A DNA stretch of 64,000 nucleotides from Dehalococcoides mccartyi 195. GTDB lineage: Bacteria; Chloroflexota; Dehalococcoidia; Dehalococcoidales; Dehalococcoidaceae. This document shows positions 36,445 to 44,639 of this stretch, piece after piece; within the stretch, counting starts at the first letter, position 1; each line of letters starts with the position of its first letter. The translations under genes and the position numbers were made by a program. The stretch is taken from contig NC_002936.3 in NCBI RefSeq assembly GCF_000011905.1, forward strand, positions 248,001-312,000. Direction: 5' to 3'. The notes beneath the pieces are model-generated. The model was not told the DNA's origin, ran no database searches, and saw nothing but the letters and a program-made list of their open reading frames with translations.

Positions 36445-37404
36445 TTACAGCTTTAGATTATCAACCGGGCTAAACTTCTTATGCGCTTCAGCTGCTGCTT
36501 CTGATTGTAACGAAGCCGCATAACGTCTGGTCATGGCCAATGTAGTATGTCCAAGCATTGATTGCACTTGGAATAAATCCCCGCCATTCTTTATCGACAA
36601 TGTCGCGGCCGTATGGCGAAAGGTATGCGGCGAGTTACGGACATCCTTCAGCCCGGCTCTTTCGCCTAATCTATGAATAGCCAAATATATACCTTTAGGC
36701 GTGAGAGTCTTACTGTCAGTAGTAACCCAAAGAGACGGATTATTATCAACTCGGGCATGTAGATATTTATAAACTGCCATCTGGGTGCGTTTAGAAATTC
36801 CCACAACACGCTGTTTACGTCCCTTACCCCAGACGCTGATTGTTTCTCTATCTACATCAATATCTGAAATATTGATGTTCGCAAGCTCCCCTAACCTAAT
36901 CCCATTATCAATTAACACCAGCATAATAGCCCGGTCACGTAAACTCAAAATACCTCGCCCTTCACACGCTAAAAGCAACGACCTTAGTTCATCCGGATAG
37001 TAAGGCCGAATTATTTTTTTGGGAACTTTTGGCGGACGGATAGGAGCCATCGGGCTAAAACTGATAACACCTTCTCGTGTTAGCCAATTGAAAAAAACTT
37101 TAATAGAGCGATAATAACCGTGGACACTTACCGGCTGACAAGTTTCCTGTTTGGTAAGTAAAAATCCTCTTATATGTGAGGCAGTAACTTCTTTTGGATC
37201 TGTAAGACCAAGAGCTACCATGTAATCGATTATCTGACCAATCTTCTGCCGATAATCAAAAATAGTCCTGCGGGATAAATCTTCAACACGGCATGCCAAA
37301 AGAAATGCTTCAAGGTGACGTCTAAGACCAGTGGATACAATCAGGGTATCAAGTTTACGTATAGTTCTATCGTGAGCTTGGGGTGCAATCAGGGTATCTT
37401 TCAC
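36445..37404 (-). CDS. int: Tyrosine recombinase (integrase) of E22, right-end copy
   Basis: The protein is identical to 14087-15046 with all catalytic residues. Its upstream region differs: the HTH gene, the 97-residue gene and their promoter are missing because the att core at 37443-37481 passes straight into host DNA. No clear promoter or ribosome site precedes the ATG here. This copy may be silent, or it may depend on transcription entering from the host side. Confidence 0.92.
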   Translation of the reverse strand: MKDTLIAPQAHDRTIRKLDTLIVSTGLRRHLEAFLLACRVEDLSRRTIFDYRQKIGQIIDYMVALGLTDPKEVTASHIRGFLLTKQETCQPVSVHGYYRSIKVFFNWLTREGVISFSPMAPIRPPKVPKKIIRPYYPDELRSLLLACEGRGILSLRDRAIMLVLIDNGIRLGELANINISDIDVDRETISVWGKGRKQRVVGISKRTQMAVYKYLHARVDNNPSLWVTTDSKTLTPKGIYLAIHRLGERAGLKDVRNSPHTFRHTAATLSIKNGGDLFQVQSMLGHTTLAMTRRYAASLQSEAAAEAHKKFSPVDNLKL

Positions 37405-37442
37405 CGCACTTTTTGGACAGCCGCCGGTGTATTTAGCTTTAA

Positions 37443-37490
37443 AGTAGGCCGTACAGGTCTCGAACCTGTGACCCTCTGATTAAAAATCAG
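37443..37490 (-). repeat. Right-end att core with tRNA-Lys(UUU) 3'-half remnant
   Basis: The minus strand reads as anticodon arm CTGATTTTTAATCAG, variable loop, T arm, acceptor strand and discriminator, but no D arm or 5' acceptor follows. The sequence continues into a cbiE-like frame instead. The tRNA is therefore a remnant (37445-37490). Bases 37443-37481 are shared with the junction core; bases 37482-37490 are host-side. Confidence 0.8.
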
Positions 37491-38027
37491 CGGATATTCT
37501 TACAGGAGCCCGGCAATTACCTTGAAGTGCCCAAACTGGCTGCTCTGGAAGCTCAAAAAAACGGTGACACCGTAGTGGTGCTTAAAACCGGTGACCCTCT
37601 GGTAGCCCCGGCTGGCTTGGACGGGATAACAAGCACTTTTAACGGCTTTGAGGTGGAGATTATTCCTGGTATAAGCTCAGTTCAGCTGGCAGCAGCCAAA
37701 GCCGGCATATCTTTGTATGATGCCGCTATTATTACCTACCACCCTTTGCCGCATGACGGGGGCAAAGACCTGCGGAAAAAACGCCGCCGGATGCTTGATG
37801 CTCTAAGCTGGGGCTTGCATTTAATAGTCCTAACCGGGGTTCGCCAGATGCCCAATGCTACTGCCCGCTGCCTGCTGGATAGGGGTATAGCGCCGGATTC
37901 CAGAGTAATGGTTATTGAAAACCCGGCCTGTCCTGACGAAAAAATCACCAGCTGTTCCCTTGCTGATGTAAGCTCCCAGAGATTTGGCTGGTTTTCAGTT
38001 ATGGTTGTTTTTAATAAACCTGACTAA
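37482..38027 (+). pseudogene. cbiE: 5'-truncated cbiE-like precorrin methyltransferase
   Basis: The frame encodes GDPLVAPAG and PGISSVQLAAAKAGIS, diagnostic of the CbiE (precorrin-6Y C5,15-methyltransferase) half of the tetrapyrrole methylase family. The N-terminal glycine motif and about the first 40-60 residues are missing, cut off at the att remnant. A GTG at 37527 gives 166 residues, but no ribosome site precedes it. D. mccartyi depends on corrinoid salvage, so loss of a de novo pathway gene fits. It is probably not functional. Confidence 0.7.
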
Positions 38028-38032
38028 AATAA

Positions 38033-38058
38033 TAAAGGCCGGTCAAAGCCGGCCTTTA
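38033..38058. terminator. Bidirectional hairpin terminator
   Basis: AAAGGCCGG and CCGGCCTTT form a tight hairpin between the convergent cbiE remnant and the PPOX gene. It has A/T-rich flanks on both sides. Confidence 0.75.
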
Positions 38059-38080
38059 GCTAGTACCTGTGGCTGCTTAA

Positions 38081-38500
38081 TCAGGAAATGAGTTTACCTT
38101 TGTCCTGGGGTGCCTGGGAATAGACCGCATCTACTTTGACTGTGCCTACCCCGGTGATATCCACCCCCATGGCTTCTTTGAGTGCCTTGGCGAACTGGTC
38201 AAAGAGGGGGCCGGAGGTGTGGTATTTGAGGAAAGTGCCTTTTACCTGATAAGTGGTGAAGGGAGGGGCAACCGGTACTTTCACGGCTACAATAGCCACT
38301 TTCTTGGTTTCTTCAAGGTTCTTAAAAGTGCGGGTGGTGCGGCCGTATAAATCAGCAAAGGCCAGTGTTTCTGCGTCCACTGCGGTCATGCTGGTTTTGG
38401 GGGTAACGTTCAGTTCACCCTTTTTATCTATAGTGGCTACCATTTTGGGGACACTGGGGTCCTGAAAAAGGTTGATTACTTCTTGTGACATTTTGCCCAT
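38081..38500 (-). CDS. Pyridoxamine 5'-phosphate oxidase-like FMN-binding protein
   Basis: The 139-residue protein is a small split-barrel protein. MVATIDKKGELNVTPKT at the start and DLYGRTTRTFKNLEE in the middle match the PPOX family pattern for FMN binding. The start ATG follows AAGGACGG. Such proteins are single-domain flavin or cofactor-binding oxidoreductases whose substrates usually cannot be read from sequence. It is transcribed alone, convergent with the cbiE remnant. Confidence 0.8.
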   Translation of the reverse strand: MGKMSQEVINLFQDPSVPKMVATIDKKGELNVTPKTSMTAVDAETLAFADLYGRTTRTFKNLEETKKVAIVAVKVPVAPPFTTYQVKGTFLKYHTSGPLFDQFAKALKEAMGVDITGVGTVKVDAVYSQAPQDKGKLIS

Positions 38501-38681
38501 GTTAGATTTCCGTCCTTTTTGAATAAAAATAAATTTCTAAGAAGATTACGTCTGAAAATATTTAGTCCGTATATACTCCTCCTATTAATAATACCAAGCG
38601 GCGGTGTCTATTTTGGTGACACAGGGTTAAAAACTGGTGGCTAAAGGTATTAAATTCACGGTAAGGTTCCTGTGTGCTGTC

Positions 38682-38849
38682 TTAGCTTAGCAGGACCAGA
38701 ACAGCCAGCACGATGGCGGTTATACCCAGCAGCAGGTGCACCCAGAACAGCTTTATGGTAATAAAGCCCTTAAGCGGGTTATGGGGGGTTTTCAGGGTAA
38801 AGCCGCAAATCCCGGTTGCCAGAATGAAGATAAGTGCCCAGGTAGACAT
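38682..38849 (-). CDS. Small two-helix membrane protein
   Basis: The 55-residue protein starts at an ATG preceded by a strong AAAGGAGG. Hydrophobic segments at about residues 4-18 and 33-54 flank a basic loop. I do not recognise it, but the ribosome site and composition support a real gene. Confidence 0.55.
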   Translation of the reverse strand: MSTWALIFILATGICGFTLKTPHNPLKGFITIKLFWVHLLLGITAIVLAVLVLLS

Positions 38850-38985
38850 AAAATAGCCTCCTTTTAGTTTTTGTGCAGCTTAATATTTGCATACTCAGGG
38901 CGGCTTAGTCTGTAAAATTTATTACATATTCAGCGTCCGGTTTTTTGTATAATCTAGGTATAAACCGAAAACGGGGAGGACTCAG

Positions 38986-39729
38986 GTGAAATATTTGAAC
39001 TGCATGATGGATTTGTGGCTGTTTGACTCCCTTAACCCGCAGGAGAAGACCGAGATAAGCCGCCTTTTCAGGCGTCCGGAATATTTAAAGAATGAGTATC
39101 TTTTCAGCGAAGGCGAACCGGCCAGTGCCGTTTTTGTGGTGGCTAAAGGCCGGGTGAAGCTCTTTAAAACGGCTGAAAATGGGCGGGAGATTATTCTGGC
39201 TTATTTGACTCAGAACCAGCTCTTCGGGGAAGAGATTTTGTTTAATGATGCTATCCGGACTATTACCGCCGTGGCCATGGAAGATACCCGGCTGTGTGCC
39301 TGTTATAAAAGTGACTTTGAAAATTTGCTTTCGCAAAATTCGCAGATAGCGGTTAAAGTTATCCGCACCCTCAGTGAAAAAATAAATAACATTACCGAAA
39401 CTCTGGCGGATATGGCTATTTACGATATCCAAAACCGGCTGGCGCGCACTCTGGCCAGGCTGGCTAAAGAACACGGCGAAGATGTAGGTGATGGCAGACG
39501 CCTAAATTTCCGTTTAACCCACGATGACCTTGGTTCTTTAGTGGGGGCATCCCGGGTGATGGTGACTAATGTTATAAAATCCCTGAAAAAATCCGGCATA
39601 ATCAAAGATGATATTGACCATAAGCTGGTGGTCAGCCAGTGGTTTCTGAATGATTTTTCTGATGAAATGCCCAAATTTATCAGAAAAGATTCAAGCGCCT
39701 GCAAGTGTTTCCCGAAACCCGGCGAATAA
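38986..39729 (+). CDS. Crp/Fnr-family transcription regulator
   Basis: The protein is 247 residues from GTG 38986 after GGGGAGGA. An N-terminal cyclic-nucleotide-binding-like barrel (about 15-130) contains FSEGEPASAVFVVAKGRVKLF. A dimer helix and a C-terminal winged HTH with SLVGASRVMVTNVIKSLKKSG follow. There is no Fnr-type N-terminal cysteine cluster, only scattered cysteines. A TATAAT box lies at 38948-38953. It may respond to redox or a small ligand and could act on the nearby rdh genes; the target is not shown. Confidence 0.88.
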   Translation: MKYLNCMMDLWLFDSLNPQEKTEISRLFRRPEYLKNEYLFSEGEPASAVFVVAKGRVKLFKTAENGREIILAYLTQNQLFGEEILFNDAIRTITAVAMEDTRLCACYKSDFENLLSQNSQIAVKVIRTLSEKINNITETLADMAIYDIQNRLARTLARLAKEHGEDVGDGRRLNFRLTHDDLGSLVGASRVMVTNVIKSLKKSGIIKDDIDHKLVVSQWFLNDFSDEMPKFIRKDSSACKCFPKPGE

Positions 39730-39809
39730 GTATCTTAGCAGTAAATGTTTAATGCATCTTTCAGGGGGAAGAGGCGCTTCAGGTCTTTTTGTTATAACTA
39801 TATAGCGGT

Positions 39810-40487
39810 TTATTCGGTAATCTGATAGCCTACTCCGGGTATGTTAATGATGAATTCTTTCGCACCGTCAATCCTGCTTAATTTTTGTCTTATTCGCATA
39901 ATATGGGTTTTAATAGTTTCTTTGGCATAATATTCATTGCGTCCCCAAATTGATTTGGATATATCAGCGTAACTTACAGTACTTCCGGTTTTGCTCAGTA
40001 GTATATGCAGTAGCTGTCCCTCCGTAACGGTTAAATTTACGCGGTTGTTTTTGTAGGATATTTCCTTCAGACTGTTACCAAATCTCCAATGTCCGTACTT
40101 GATTCCCAGGTCCTGACTTGTTTTATTGAGCCGTTTCAGTAGAGATTTTACTCTGGCTATCAGTTCCAGCGGCTGAAAGGGTTTGGTAATGTAATCATCT
40201 GCACCTAGTTCAAAAGCCGTAAAAATTTCCTGTTCGTTGTTTCTGGCAGTTAGAATAAGTATGGGCAGACTGGAAAATGCCCGTATTTGCTTAAGGACGT
40301 TTATGCCATCAATATCCGGCAGACCCAAATCTATAATAGCAATGTCAAAATCGTCTTTATAGACAGCCTCAATGCCTGTTTTACCCAGATGTACAGCCTT
40401 GGTTTCCATATCCGGCCAAAAAGACTTGAAGAGTAAGAAAACGGATTCAACTATCTTTTTATCATCTTCTATAAATAGAAGTTTCAT
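39810..40487 (-). CDS. TCS1 response regulator (OmpR/PhoB family)
   Basis: The 225-residue protein has a receiver domain with the phospho-acceptor Asp in IAIIDLGLPDI (about 54) and Lys in ITKPFQPLEL (about 103). A C-terminal winged-helix DNA-binding domain ends IINIPGVGYQI. It overlaps its kinase gene by 4 bp. The pair is divergent from rdhA1, so control of rdhAB1 is likely, as for similar pairs in Dehalococcoides. Confidence 0.92.
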   Translation of the reverse strand: MKLLFIEDDKKIVESVFLLFKSFWPDMETKAVHLGKTGIEAVYKDDFDIAIIDLGLPDIDGINVLKQIRAFSSLPILILTARNNEQEIFTAFELGADDYITKPFQPLELIARVKSLLKRLNKTSQDLGIKYGHWRFGNSLKEISYKNNRVNLTVTEGQLLHILLSKTGSTVSYADISKSIWGRNEYYAKETIKTHIMRIRQKLSRIDGAKEFIINIPGVGYQITE

Positions 40488-41764
40488 GTCGAAGATACCT
40501 TTAAAGGCGGTTGAGGTATGGTAAACAGGAAGGTAGTGCCTTTCCCGTATTCGCTTTCTACCCAGATACGTCCGCCATGCAGTTTGACGTATGTTCGTAC
40601 AATGCTGAGCCCCAGTCCCAGCCCTTGCAGCTTTTTCTGTCTGCTCTCCACCCGGTAATAAGGTTTGAATATATTTTTAATCTCTCCCGGTTCTATCCCA
40701 ATGCCGCTGTCTGAAACAGAGAAAAGAACGTTATTCTGGTCACGGCTGATATTAATGGATATCAGTCCGGAATCTGGGGAGTACTTTATAGCGTTATCTA
40801 TCAGATTGTCCAGGATTTGCCTTAAACGGTCCTCATCAGCAATTATAAAACTTACTTCCGGGGCGATAATTATCTTGAAATCAATATGGTTGGTATTGTA
40901 CATACCATGCTGTATGGAGATGATATGGTCAAGCATTTCTTTAATATTAAAGCGGCTTCGGTTCAGTTTGGGGTCTCTGACTTCACACTGGGCCATATCC
41001 AGTAGTTCGTCAAGGCGGGTATTTAAATTCATGGTGCTCTCGTAAATGTTTGCAGCCAGCGCTTTATATTTACCGTCAGCCGCTATATTGGAGAGTACTC
41101 CGCTGGATGAGATTATGGAAGTAAGGGGTGTTTTCAAATCATGGACTACTATTCGGGTAAATTCCAGCCGGCTTTTCATTTCTGTTTGTATGCACTTCCG
41201 GAGTTTCTTTTCATTCTCATAAGATGCCAGTAGTTGGTTATAGACCAGTTTGCGTTTATTGATTTCGTCTGATAGTAGCTTTTTTACGTCAATGGCGAGG
41301 TTTTCCTGGCCGGATAAGGCCGGGTTGCCGGAAATGTTGACAGGTGCTGCAGCCGAAAAGGAGATTTCTCTGGTTACATCTTTTATAAAAGTGATACTCA
41401 GTATTCCGTTATCGGAGTTGTCCTTCAAAAGGAAACCCTCTGATTCTGCCCAAATGAACCCGCCATCCTTTTTAGAATAACGTTTAACAATCTTTGAATA
41501 GCAGTGTTCGTCATCCCAGATTCTCATGGCGTGCTGATAGCTGATTTCCAAATCATCCGGGTGAGTAAGATCGAACATGGTTTTACCAATGAGTTCTTTT
41601 TTACGGTAACCAAGCATTTTACATAAAGCTTGATTAACGTGGATTATCTGGTGCATCTTCTGATCGACAATAGCCATTCCGACCAGAGTGTTGCGCTGCA
41701 TTATCTTGACAATCTGGCTGCAATAGTCCGCTGTCCCGATCCGTTCTGAAGAAGGCATTTTCAT
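40484..41764 (-). CDS. TCS1 PAS-domain sensor histidine kinase
   Basis: The protein is 426 residues from ATG 41764, which follows AAGGAG; a TTG 16 codons upstream is less likely. There are no membrane helices, so it is cytosolic. A PAS domain (about 20-135) precedes HisKA with H208 in VVHDLKTPLTSI. The HATPase domain has DNLIDNAIKYSP, DSGIGI and GLGLGLSIV. The signal is unknown; intracellular sensing of a halogenated substrate or redox state is proposed for this class. Confidence 0.9.
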   Translation of the reverse strand: MKMPSSERIGTADYCSQIVKIMQRNTLVGMAIVDQKMHQIIHVNQALCKMLGYRKKELIGKTMFDLTHPDDLEISYQHAMRIWDDEHCYSKIVKRYSKKDGGFIWAESEGFLLKDNSDNGILSITFIKDVTREISFSAAAPVNISGNPALSGQENLAIDVKKLLSDEINKRKLVYNQLLASYENEKKLRKCIQTEMKSRLEFTRIVVHDLKTPLTSIISSSGVLSNIAADGKYKALAANIYESTMNLNTRLDELLDMAQCEVRDPKLNRSRFNIKEMLDHIISIQHGMYNTNHIDFKIIIAPEVSFIIADEDRLRQILDNLIDNAIKYSPDSGLISINISRDQNNVLFSVSDSGIGIEPGEIKNIFKPYYRVESRQKKLQGLGLGLSIVRTYVKLHGGRIWVESEYGKGTTFLFTIPQPPLKVSST

Positions 41765-41812
41765 CCGGTGCTCCTTGAATTTAATTTTATACCCCTTATT
41801 TTCGAAGGACAA

Positions 41813-42048
41813 CGGCTGTTACAATTTTTTACCGCAACTTCATTATTTATAACCATAATTGAATTCTCCTGTCACTGCCTGGTTGGTAAACTCCACTAAA
41901 CCGTACTTTTTCGGTTGCCTGTATTATCTATTGCCCTGATTCCCAGGCAACCTTTCAAGTAAATAAAGTGGAGGTGAGAACAGAGTAAAAAACTTTATCT
42001 GACTGGCAATTCACTGGTATTTGTTGTCTGAATATAAGGAGAGGAAAA
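41813..42048. promoter_or_regulatory. Divergent region of TCS1 and rdhA1 with 9-bp inverted repeat
   Basis: GGTTGCCTG at 41913-41921 and CAGGCAACC at 41944-41952 form a perfect inverted repeat with a 22-bp spacer. It is a candidate response-regulator site or a leader stem-loop. A ribosome site precedes rdhA1. Confidence 0.45.
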
Positions 42049-43593
42049 ATGAATAAATTCCATTCAATTGTAAGCCGGCGTGATTTCATGAAAGGACTAG
42101 GTTTAGCCGGGGCGGGGTTGGGAGCAGCAGCGGCGGCAGCACCGGTTTTCCATGATTTGGATGAAGCGGCCTCTGCACCTGTAGCCGGCGGTTTTAGACG
42201 CCCGTGGTGGGTTAAGGAACGCGAATATGAAGATCCTACTTGTGAAGTAGATTGGAATCAGATAGAGCGGTCTGATAATTCGTGGACTATGCACGGTGTA
42301 AGGAACGGGGTAAAAGGCGGCTATCTCTTTGCCGGCCAGAAATACCTTGACTGGCAGAAAGAAGGTTCTGACCTGGCTTTTAACGGGGTGAAGAATAATG
42401 AACCTGGTCTTACCCTTAGGGATATGGCACTTGAGGGCGGCGCATCTCCATTACTTATGGGCTTAAACAAGGTAGTTAATTTTGTGTTGCCTGAAATAGA
42501 CCAGAATGAGGTGCTGGCCCAGTTTGGTTTTACCGCCGCCGCTTGGCCTAATGCCTCGTCTTTCTGGGTAGCTTCTGCTCCGCCGGACTTTTGGGGAGTA
42601 TCAAAGTGGCAGGGTACACCTGAAGAAAATTCCCGTATGCTACGTTCGGCCATGCGTTTCTTTGGGGCTTCCGAAGTGCGGTTTGCCGAGCTGAATGAGA
42701 AAACCAAGAAGCTTATTTTCACCCACCATGTTCATAATACGCCTATCGTATTTGAAGATGTGGACCGGGCATACGAAGTTGCCGGTCAGAAATTTGTCCT
42801 GCCAGATAAACCGCTCTATATAATCAGCGTTGCCATTCAAATGAGCAAAGAAATGTACCGCCAGGGTAATGCCGGCATCCGTTTTGCCGCCAATAATATG
42901 CGTTATCGTCTTAACAATGTGGTACAGGTGGCTACCCAGTCGTTTTTGAAGGGTATCGGTTATCAGGGTATTGGCTATCCTTCCGAATCACTTTTCCATG
43001 GTATGATGCCATCTCAGGCGGATGCTATTCTCACCGGTTTTGCCGAAATGGCCCGGAATAACAACTATTGCATAAGCCCGGAATTCGGAACGGTGGTTGG
43101 CTACTACAGTATTCTTACTGACCTGCCGCTGGCTCCAGATAAACCTATAGATGCGGGCTATTTCCGTTTTTGTCATACCTGCCGTAAATGCGCGGAAGCC
43201 TGTCCCTCTCAGGCTATCTCTTTTGATAGTGAGCCTAGTTGGGAAATACCCCCGTCTTCTGTAGACCCGGCTAAGGAAACTAAATACTCTACTCCAGGTA
43301 AGAAAGTATTCCACACAGATTCACCTGCCTGTTATTCAAGATGGATAGGCCTGCATGGTTGTGCCCGGTGTATGGGTACTTGTGTGTTTAATACCAATAT
43401 GAAAGCCATGGTGCATGACGTGGTTCGGGCTACTGTGGGTACCACCGGTCTCTTTAACGGTTTTCTCTGGAATGCGGATAAAGCGTTTGGTTATGGGCTG
43501 GTGCCTCCGGAGAAATGGGAAGAATGGTGGGATAAAGATTATCCGGTACTCGGTCAGGATAGCACCATAGGTTCTTACTACGGTGGGTATTAA
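42049..43593 (+). CDS. rdhA: Reductive dehalogenase catalytic subunit RdhA1
   Basis: The 514-residue protein has a Tat signal (SRRDFMKGLGLAGAG) and a cleavage region near DLDEAAS. A corrinoid-binding reductase domain follows. The first 4Fe-4S site (CHTCRKCAEACP) is near residue 375. A second site has an upstream Cys near 427 and GCARCMGTC near 437. It reductively removes halogen from an organohalide on the outer face of the membrane. Size and motifs are complete. It is not TceA or VcrA as I recall them, so the substrate is unknown. It pairs with rdhB1 24 bp downstream. Confidence 0.95.
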   Translation: MNKFHSIVSRRDFMKGLGLAGAGLGAAAAAAPVFHDLDEAASAPVAGGFRRPWWVKEREYEDPTCEVDWNQIERSDNSWTMHGVRNGVKGGYLFAGQKYLDWQKEGSDLAFNGVKNNEPGLTLRDMALEGGASPLLMGLNKVVNFVLPEIDQNEVLAQFGFTAAAWPNASSFWVASAPPDFWGVSKWQGTPEENSRMLRSAMRFFGASEVRFAELNEKTKKLIFTHHVHNTPIVFEDVDRAYEVAGQKFVLPDKPLYIISVAIQMSKEMYRQGNAGIRFAANNMRYRLNNVVQVATQSFLKGIGYQGIGYPSESLFHGMMPSQADAILTGFAEMARNNNYCISPEFGTVVGYYSILTDLPLAPDKPIDAGYFRFCHTCRKCAEACPSQAISFDSEPSWEIPPSSVDPAKETKYSTPGKKVFHTDSPACYSRWIGLHGCARCMGTCVFNTNMKAMVHDVVRATVGTTGLFNGFLWNADKAFGYGLVPPEKWEEWWDKDYPVLGQDSTIGSYYGGY

Positions 43594-43616
43594 GAAAGAC
43601 GAAAGGAGAGTTTGAT

Positions 43617-43889
43617 ATGTGGTTATTACTGGGTATTCTGCTAGGTATAATCGCTTTGGGATTAGTCTGGTGGTCTAAAAAGAGTAATACAAGCTTGCAA
43701 TGGTATGACTGGGTCATTGGTCTTGCAGGTTTGGCTATGTTACTTTTTACTGTTCAGAATTATTTTGCATCTGTAGCCGAAGGAGAGCCTAAGGCATCCT
43801 ATATGTTTTTGTTGGTTACAGGTTTACCTGCCGTTATCCTGCTGGCAGTTGTCTGGCAACTATTAGCCAGAAGAGCTAAACAGTCTTAG
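43617..43889 (+). CDS. rdhB: RdhB1 membrane anchor
   Basis: The 90-residue protein has three hydrophobic segments and the family pattern LLFTVQNYFAS then AYMFLLVTGLP-like sequence. The ATG follows AAAGGAGAG. It anchors RdhA1 to the membrane. Among the four anchors here it is closest to RdhB3. Confidence 0.93.
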   Translation: MWLLLGILLGIIALGLVWWSKKSNTSLQWYDWVIGLAGLAMLLFTVQNYFASVAEGEPKASYMFLLVTGLPAVILLAVVWQLLARRAKQS

Positions 43890-43914
43890 TGTAAGCAACT
43901 GAATATATTCGTAA

Positions 43915-43949
43915 GGGGAGAAACCGCCGGTTTCTCCCCTTTTATTTTT
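43915..43949 (+). terminator. Rho-independent terminator after rdhAB1
   Basis: A stem GGGGAGAAACCG / CGGTTTCTCCCC is followed by TTTTATTTTT. It separates rdhB1 from the convergent response regulator. Confidence 0.9.
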
Positions 43950-43964
43950 CTAGCGTACTCTTAG

Positions 43965-44636
43965 CTACGGATTTCTTAGAAAATAACCTAAGCCAGATCT
44001 GTTTATTATAACTGAGGAATTACCTGTAGATTTCTCTATCTTAGTTCTAAGGTATTGTATATGGACCTTCAATTTCTTTATATTTTCTTCGTTGTCTTCT
44101 CCCCATAGGTGTTCAGTGAGTTGAGTATAAGTGGCTGTATTAGGTGCTGCAAGGATAAGTTTTTCAAATAGGAGGCTTTCGTAAACACTCAGGTCAACTT
44201 TGCTGTTATTAATATGGATTGTTCTTTGAATTTTATCAAAATTGATATTGCCAAAGCTAAGATCATCAACACTTTTCTTGCGGATTAAAGCTTTTATTCT
44301 GGCAATGAGTTCCATTTTACGGGGTGGTTTGCTAATAAAATCATTTGCTCCTAATTCTAGGGCTTTTACAACATCTAGTTCATCGGTGCGGGCGGTAATA
44401 ACCATTATAGGAATATCAGTAAAATGCCTTATTTCTGAAATTACTTCAAATCCGTTGATATCTGGCAACCCGATATCCAGAATAATTATATGAGGGGAGT
44501 ATTCTTCTAATAATCTAATTCCCTCCCAGCCAGTCTGAGCTGTAAAGATTTCAGCGTTTGGCCATGTTAACTTGAAAATAGAGACAAACGCATCAGCGGT
44601 TTTAAAGTCATCTTCAACAATAAGTATTCGTTCCAT
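43965..44636 (-). CDS. TCS2 response regulator (OmpR/PhoB family)
   Basis: The 223-residue protein has a receiver domain with Asp in IIILDIGLPDI (about 54) and Lys in ISKPPRKMEL. A winged-helix output domain follows. It lies 3 bp after its kinase gene. The pair is divergent from rdhA2 and is the likely regulator of rdhAB2-ykgJ. Confidence 0.92.
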   Translation of the reverse strand: MERILIVEDDFKTADAFVSIFKLTWPNAEIFTAQTGWEGIRLLEEYSPHIIILDIGLPDINGFEVISEIRHFTDIPIMVITARTDELDVVKALELGANDFISKPPRKMELIARIKALIRKKSVDDLSFGNINFDKIQRTIHINNSKVDLSVYESLLFEKLILAAPNTATYTQLTEHLWGEDNEENIKKLKVHIQYLRTKIEKSTGNSSVIINRSGLGYFLRNP

Positions 44637-44639
44637 TTG

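Larger units (their letters stand above)
1..37481. repeat. Tandem direct repeat array of element E22, period 22,358 bp
   Basis: Every position x from 1 to 15123 matches x+22358 wherever I compared. The proteins encoded by the two copies are identical in length and sequence. Identity breaks after 15123/37481, where copy 1 continues into the next unit and copy 2 passes into host DNA. The array therefore holds at least 1.68 units, and its left end is outside the window. It could be a real tandem integration or a multimer in the assembly; perfect identity means the event is recent or kept homogeneous. Confidence 0.97.
15124..37481. mobile_element. Complete unit of virus-like integrative element E22
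   Basis: This full unit lies between two copies of a tRNA-Lys-derived attachment core. Order: two small genes leftward, S24 repressor, primase-helicase, iterons, serine recombinase, methylase-like gene, small early genes, then a leftward block of membrane and exported proteins with a P-loop ATPase, a rightward block with two giant or exported proteins, a small HTH gene and a tyrosine integrase. No terminase, portal, tail, relaxase or VirB4-like gene is visible. A non-tailed membrane virus is inferred, not shown. Confidence 0.85.

Noticed and set aside
15124-37481. E22 as a tailed phage
   Set aside because: No terminase, portal, major capsid of HK97 type, tail or lysis gene could be recognised, and the structural candidates are mostly membrane or exported proteins.
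15124-37481. E22 as an integrative conjugative element
   Set aside because: There is no relaxase, VirB4 or coupling protein. The only ATPase is small and Zot/packaging-like.
37527-38027. A functional short CbiE starting at GTG 37527
   Set aside because: The N-terminal substrate and cofactor motif is missing, there is no ribosome site, and the upstream end coincides with an att scar.
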